Shown here piece after piece: positions 61,696-64,000 of a stretch of DNA of 64,000 nt. This DNA is from Streptomyces griseochromogenes (GTDB taxonomy: Bacteria > Actinomycetota > Actinomycetes > Streptomycetales > Streptomycetaceae): positions 2,976,001 through 3,040,000 of the forward strand of contig NZ_CP016279.1 of NCBI RefSeq assembly GCF_001542625.1, given 5' to 3'. The translations under genes and the position numbers were made by a program. The notes under the pieces are model-generated. The model ran no database searches and was not told the origin of the DNA. It was given only the letters and a program-made list of their open reading frames with translations. The first letter of the stretch is position 1; each line of letters begins with the position of its first letter.

Positions 61696-61929
61696 CTAGA
61701 CCTCGTGCTCCGACAGGCCCGGCCAGTCGTCCGGCCCGCCGCCCTGCCATTCGATGAGATCGCTCTCCTCGACCTCGATCCGGTCCAGGTCGGCCAGCCG
61801 CAGGATCTCGACGACGTCGTCCAGGTGGGAGGCGAGTCCCAGGGTGACCTCACCCTCGGTGACCCGGCGGGAGCCGTCCAGGGCCGGAGCGTGGACCACG
61901 ATGTGCGGAAACTGCGTCGGATTGCCCAT
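61696..61929 (-). CDS. Small conserved protein between gcl and catalase
   Basis: The protein is 77 residues from the ATG at 61929 (MGNPTQFPHIVVHAPALDGS). It is acidic and has the same pattern as the island protein at 28227: (I/V)VHxP, GSRRV, a GLA strand, DVVEILRLADL and LIEWQGGGPDDW. No catalytic motif is evident. Its promoter overlaps the hairpin at 61989-62018. Convergent with gcl. Confidence 0.8.
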   Translation of the reverse strand: MGNPTQFPHIVVHAPALDGSRRVTEGEVTLGLASHLDDVVEILRLADLDRIEVEESDLIEWQGGGPDDWPGLSEHEV

Positions 61930-62329
61930 GGCTTCAGCGTCCTGCGGATGGGGCGGACGCGCACCCCGGAGGCGTCCCGGGACAGCGTGAAGCGCCCCCC
62001 TGAGCAGGGGGGCGCTTCGGTTTCGTGTGCTGGCCGTCCGACGGCACGAGGCTGGGCGCGACAGGACATTCGCGCCGCCGGACGGAGACGGGGGACCTCT
62101 GTGCCGAGGTCGTGGCTGGGGACCGCGGCGGATGCGACGGAGCCGGGAACCCTTTCCCTCTGGTCGAGAAGGGACTCGGATCCTTCACCACCGCACTGGC
62201 TCGCACGCCGCCGCGGTCCTCGCCCTGCCCGCCGTACCGAGTGGTCACCCCTCATCCGGACCGCTCGGTTGCGGGTCGTTCGCGTCCGGGCCCGACCTCC
62301 CCGTCGGATCCCGGACGCCGTCCGTGGCC
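61930..62329. other. Intergenic region between catalase 3' end and small protein gene
   Basis: Contains the hairpin at 61989-62018. The rest (62020-62329) shows no gene; open frames there are spurious. Confidence 0.5.
61989..62018. terminator. Perfect 12-bp hairpin, probably catalase terminator
   Basis: GAAGCGCCCCCC pairs with GGGGGGCGCTTC around TGAGCA. It lies 60 bp upstream of the small gene's start and about 310 bp after the catalase stop, so it may insulate the small gene from catalase read-through. Confidence 0.7.
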
Positions 62330-63787
62330 TCAGTCCTCGCGCAGGGCGCGGACCGCCTCCTCCACGCGCTTGCCGTAGTCCGGGTCGGCGGCGTGGAAGT
62401 GGGCCAGGTTCTTCTCGATCACGTCGTCGCGGGAGACCTGCGAGAGGCCGCCGGCGATGTTCGCGACCAGACGCCGCTTCTCCTCCTCGGACATCAGCCG
62501 GTACAGCTCGCCGGCCTGGAAGAAGGCGTCGTCCTTGGTGTGCAGCGGGGCCTCGTGGGTGCCCGTGTGGCCGGAGACCGCCAGCGGGGCCGACAGCGGG
62601 CGGCCGGTCTCCACCGGGCCGTCGTACGAGTTCGGCTCGTAGTTCTTGGCGTGGCGGCCCTGGGCGTTGGACGCCATGAAGCCGTCGCGGCCGTAGTTCT
62701 GCGCGGTCGTCGCCTTCGGGGCGTTCACGGCCAGCAGGGTGTGGTTGACGCCCAGGCGGTAGCGGTGCGCGTCCGCATAGGCGAACAGACGGCCCTGGAG
62801 CATCTTGTCGGGGGAGGGGCCGATGCCCGGAACGAAGTTGTTCGGGGAGAACGCGGCCTGCTCGACCTCGGCGAAGACGTTGTCCGGGTTGCGGTCGAGG
62901 ACCAGGCGGCCGACCCGCTGCAGCGGGTAGTCCTTGTGCGGCCACACCTTGGTGAGGTCGAACGGGTTGAAGCGGTAGTCCGCCGCCTCGGCCGCCGGCA
63001 TGATCTGGACGTACAGGGTCCAGGACGGGTGCACACCCCGCTCGATGGCCTGCAGCAGGTCCGTCTGGTGCGAGTTGGGGTCCTTGCCCGCCAGCTCGGC
63101 GCCCTGCTCCGCGGACAGACAGCGGATGCCCTGGTTCGTCTTGAAGTGGTACTTGACGAAGAAGGCCTCGCCCTGCGCGTTCGTCCACTGGTAGGTGTGC
63201 GAGCCGTAGCCGTTCATGTGGCGGTACGACGCCGGGATGCCGCGGTCGCCCATCAGCCAGGTCACCTGGTGCGTCGCCTCGGGGGCGTGCGCCCAGAAGT
63301 CCCAGACGTTGTCCGGCTCCTGCTTGCCGGTGAACGGGTCCCGCTTCTGCGAGTGGATGAAGTCGGGGAACTTGATCGGGTCCTTGATGAAGAACACCGG
63401 GGTGTTGTTGCCGACGAGGTCGTAGTTGCCCTCCTCGGTGTAGAACTTCACCGCGAAGCCGCGCGGGTCGCGGACCGCGTCCGCGCCGCCGAGGGAGTCG
63501 GCGACCGTGGAGAAGCGCAGGAACACCTCGGTGCGCTTGCCGATCGCGCTCAGGAAGTCGGCGTGGGTGAAGCCGGTGACGTCGTCCGTCACCTCGAAGT
63601 GGCCGTACGCGCCGGAGCCGCGGGCGTGCACCACACGCTCCGGGATCCGCTCGCGGTTGAAGCGCGCCAGCTTCTCCAGGAGGTGCTGGTCCTGGAGAAG
63701 CAGCGGGCCGCCGACGCCGGCCGAGGCTGAGTTCTGGTTGTCGGCGACCGGGGCGCCGGACTCTGTCGTGAGCACGCGCTTCGACAT
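62330..63787 (-). CDS. katA: Monofunctional heme catalase
   Basis: The protein is 485 residues from the ATG at 63787 ([20 protein letters not shown]). The distal His54 lies in [12 protein letters not shown], the Asn in [13 protein letters not shown], and the heme-ligand Tyr in [14 protein letters not shown] (about 340). It is a small-subunit clade-3 type, breaking down H2O2 to water and O2 in the cytosol. A palindrome (63898-63912) lies in the promoter. Clade-3 proteins are about this length. Confidence 0.95.
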   Translation of the reverse strand: MSKRVLTTESGAPVADNQNSASAGVGGPLLLQDQHLLEKLARFNRERIPERVVHARGSGAYGHFEVTDDVTGFTHADFLSAIGKRTEVFLRFSTVADSLGGADAVRDPRGFAVKFYTEEGNYDLVGNNTPVFFIKDPIKFPDFIHSQKRDPFTGKQEPDNVWDFWAHAPEATHQVTWLMGDRGIPASYRHMNGYGSHTYQWTNAQGEAFFVKYHFKTNQGIRCLSAEQGAELAGKDPNSHQTDLLQAIERGVHPSWTLYVQIMPAAEAADYRFNPFDLTKVWPHKDYPLQRVGRLVLDRNPDNVFAEVEQAAFSPNNFVPGIGPSPDKMLQGRLFAYADAHRYRLGVNHTLLAVNAPKATTAQNYGRDGFMASNAQGRHAKNYEPNSYDGPVETGRPLSAPLAVSGHTGTHEAPLHTKDDAFFQAGELYRLMSEEEKRRLVANIAGGLSQVSRDDVIEKNLAHFHAADPDYGKRVEEAVRALRED

Positions 63788-63897
63788 CGTGGACCTTCCG
63801 TGCGAGAGGGCAGCGGGAATCTTCGGAACGTTCGGAAAGAGACTTCCGCTTTATGGAGCTTCCGCTGGCGTGAGCCTAGATTTGGGTGAACGAGACG

Positions 63898-63912
63898 TCA
63901 ACAGTTTGTTGA
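63898..63912. promoter_or_regulatory. Palindrome in the catalase promoter, possible CatR/Fur-type operator
   Basis: TCAACA-GTT-TGTTGA: perfect 6-bp arms with a 3-bp centre, 111-125 bp upstream of the catalase start. Streptomyces catA is repressed by the Fur-like CatR, and this is a candidate site by position and symmetry only. Confidence 0.5.
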
Positions 63913-63918
63913 ACTTGA

Positions 63919-63980
63919 TTCCGGGCCGCGGTGACGCCTGGGCGCGACAGGACAGATGTCAGCGGCACCGCGGCCCGGAA
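63919..63980. terminator. 15-bp perfect inverted repeat at the window's right end
   Basis: TTCCGGGCCGCGGTG (63919-63933) pairs with CACCGCGGCCCGGAA (63966-63980) across 32 nt. It may terminate a gene that starts beyond the window, or be a regulatory hairpin. Confidence 0.55.
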
Positions 63981-64000
63981 GTCTCGGGTGGCCGTCAGAC

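Overview
The window is about 71-73% GC and has strong third-position G/C bias. Starts are often GTG behind AAGGAGG-like ribosome sites, and gene pairs are often ATGA/GTGA-coupled. Together with the gene content (PucR, LAL and DUF2637 proteins, a bL37-type mini ribosomal protein, a TTA-containing gene) this points to a Streptomyces chromosome. Most of it reads as conserved core or arm-proximal chromosome, with one degraded accessory island.

Layout. (1) 1-7.1 kb: a partial LuxR/TrmB-like regulator, a PP2C-like phosphatase, a pyruvate:quinone oxidoreductase, an RsbW-like ATPase, a DUF2637 membrane protein and a GntR regulator behind an iron-box-like palindrome. (2) 7.2-17.0 kb: a purine-catabolism block with a TPR-like protein and PucR on the minus strand, divergent from a three-subunit xanthine dehydrogenase, an NCS2 purine permease and XdhC. 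(3) 17.2 kb: a 24-residue bL37 ribosomal protein followed by a strong terminator. (4) About 17.3-31.0 kb: an accessory island of lower and uneven GC. It holds an Mrr-type endonuclease, a two-TM PLD-like protein, an IS110 element inserted in a decayed IS630, an orphan contractile-tail tube protein, several small orphan proteins, six families of diverged repeats, a gene boxed by 108-bp inverted repeats, and a 41-nt tRNA-Arg 3' half at its right edge. (5) 31.0-34.3 kb: SRPBCC, DUF2278, phosphoribosyltransferase and PPOX proteins. (6) 34.3-42.2 kb: one operon with trypsin-like peptidase, PknG-like kinase (frameshifted), vWA protein, 4-TM protein and solute-binding protein. (7) 42.3-51.6 kb: patatin, PPK2, an MFS remnant, a macrolide-type glycosyltransferase, CorA, a winged-helix protein, LysR, a tautomerase and secreted trypsin. 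(8) 51.8-58.8 kb: two LuxR-type regulators and two acyl-CoA ligases. (9) 58.8-64 kb: a zinc-ribbon protein, glyoxylate carboligase with a promoter and operator, a small conserved protein and catalase.

How the genes work together. The xanthine dehydrogenase block and glyoxylate carboligase are two ends of one route (purine to urate to allantoin to glyoxylate to tartronate semialdehyde), so purine nitrogen and carbon recovery is represented twice here. The 34.3-42.2 kb operon resembles the GlnH-GlnX-PknG signalling module of mycobacteria and corynebacteria, with a protease and a vWA protein added.

The most striking local observation is in the IS110 element. Its non-coding 5' segment carries a 12-nt copy of the very DNA into which the element is inserted, plus short matches to both element ends arranged around a hairpin. 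This is what a bridge RNA (guide RNA of IS110 recombinases) should look like. All functional statements come from reading the sequence and from family knowledge; no database search was run.
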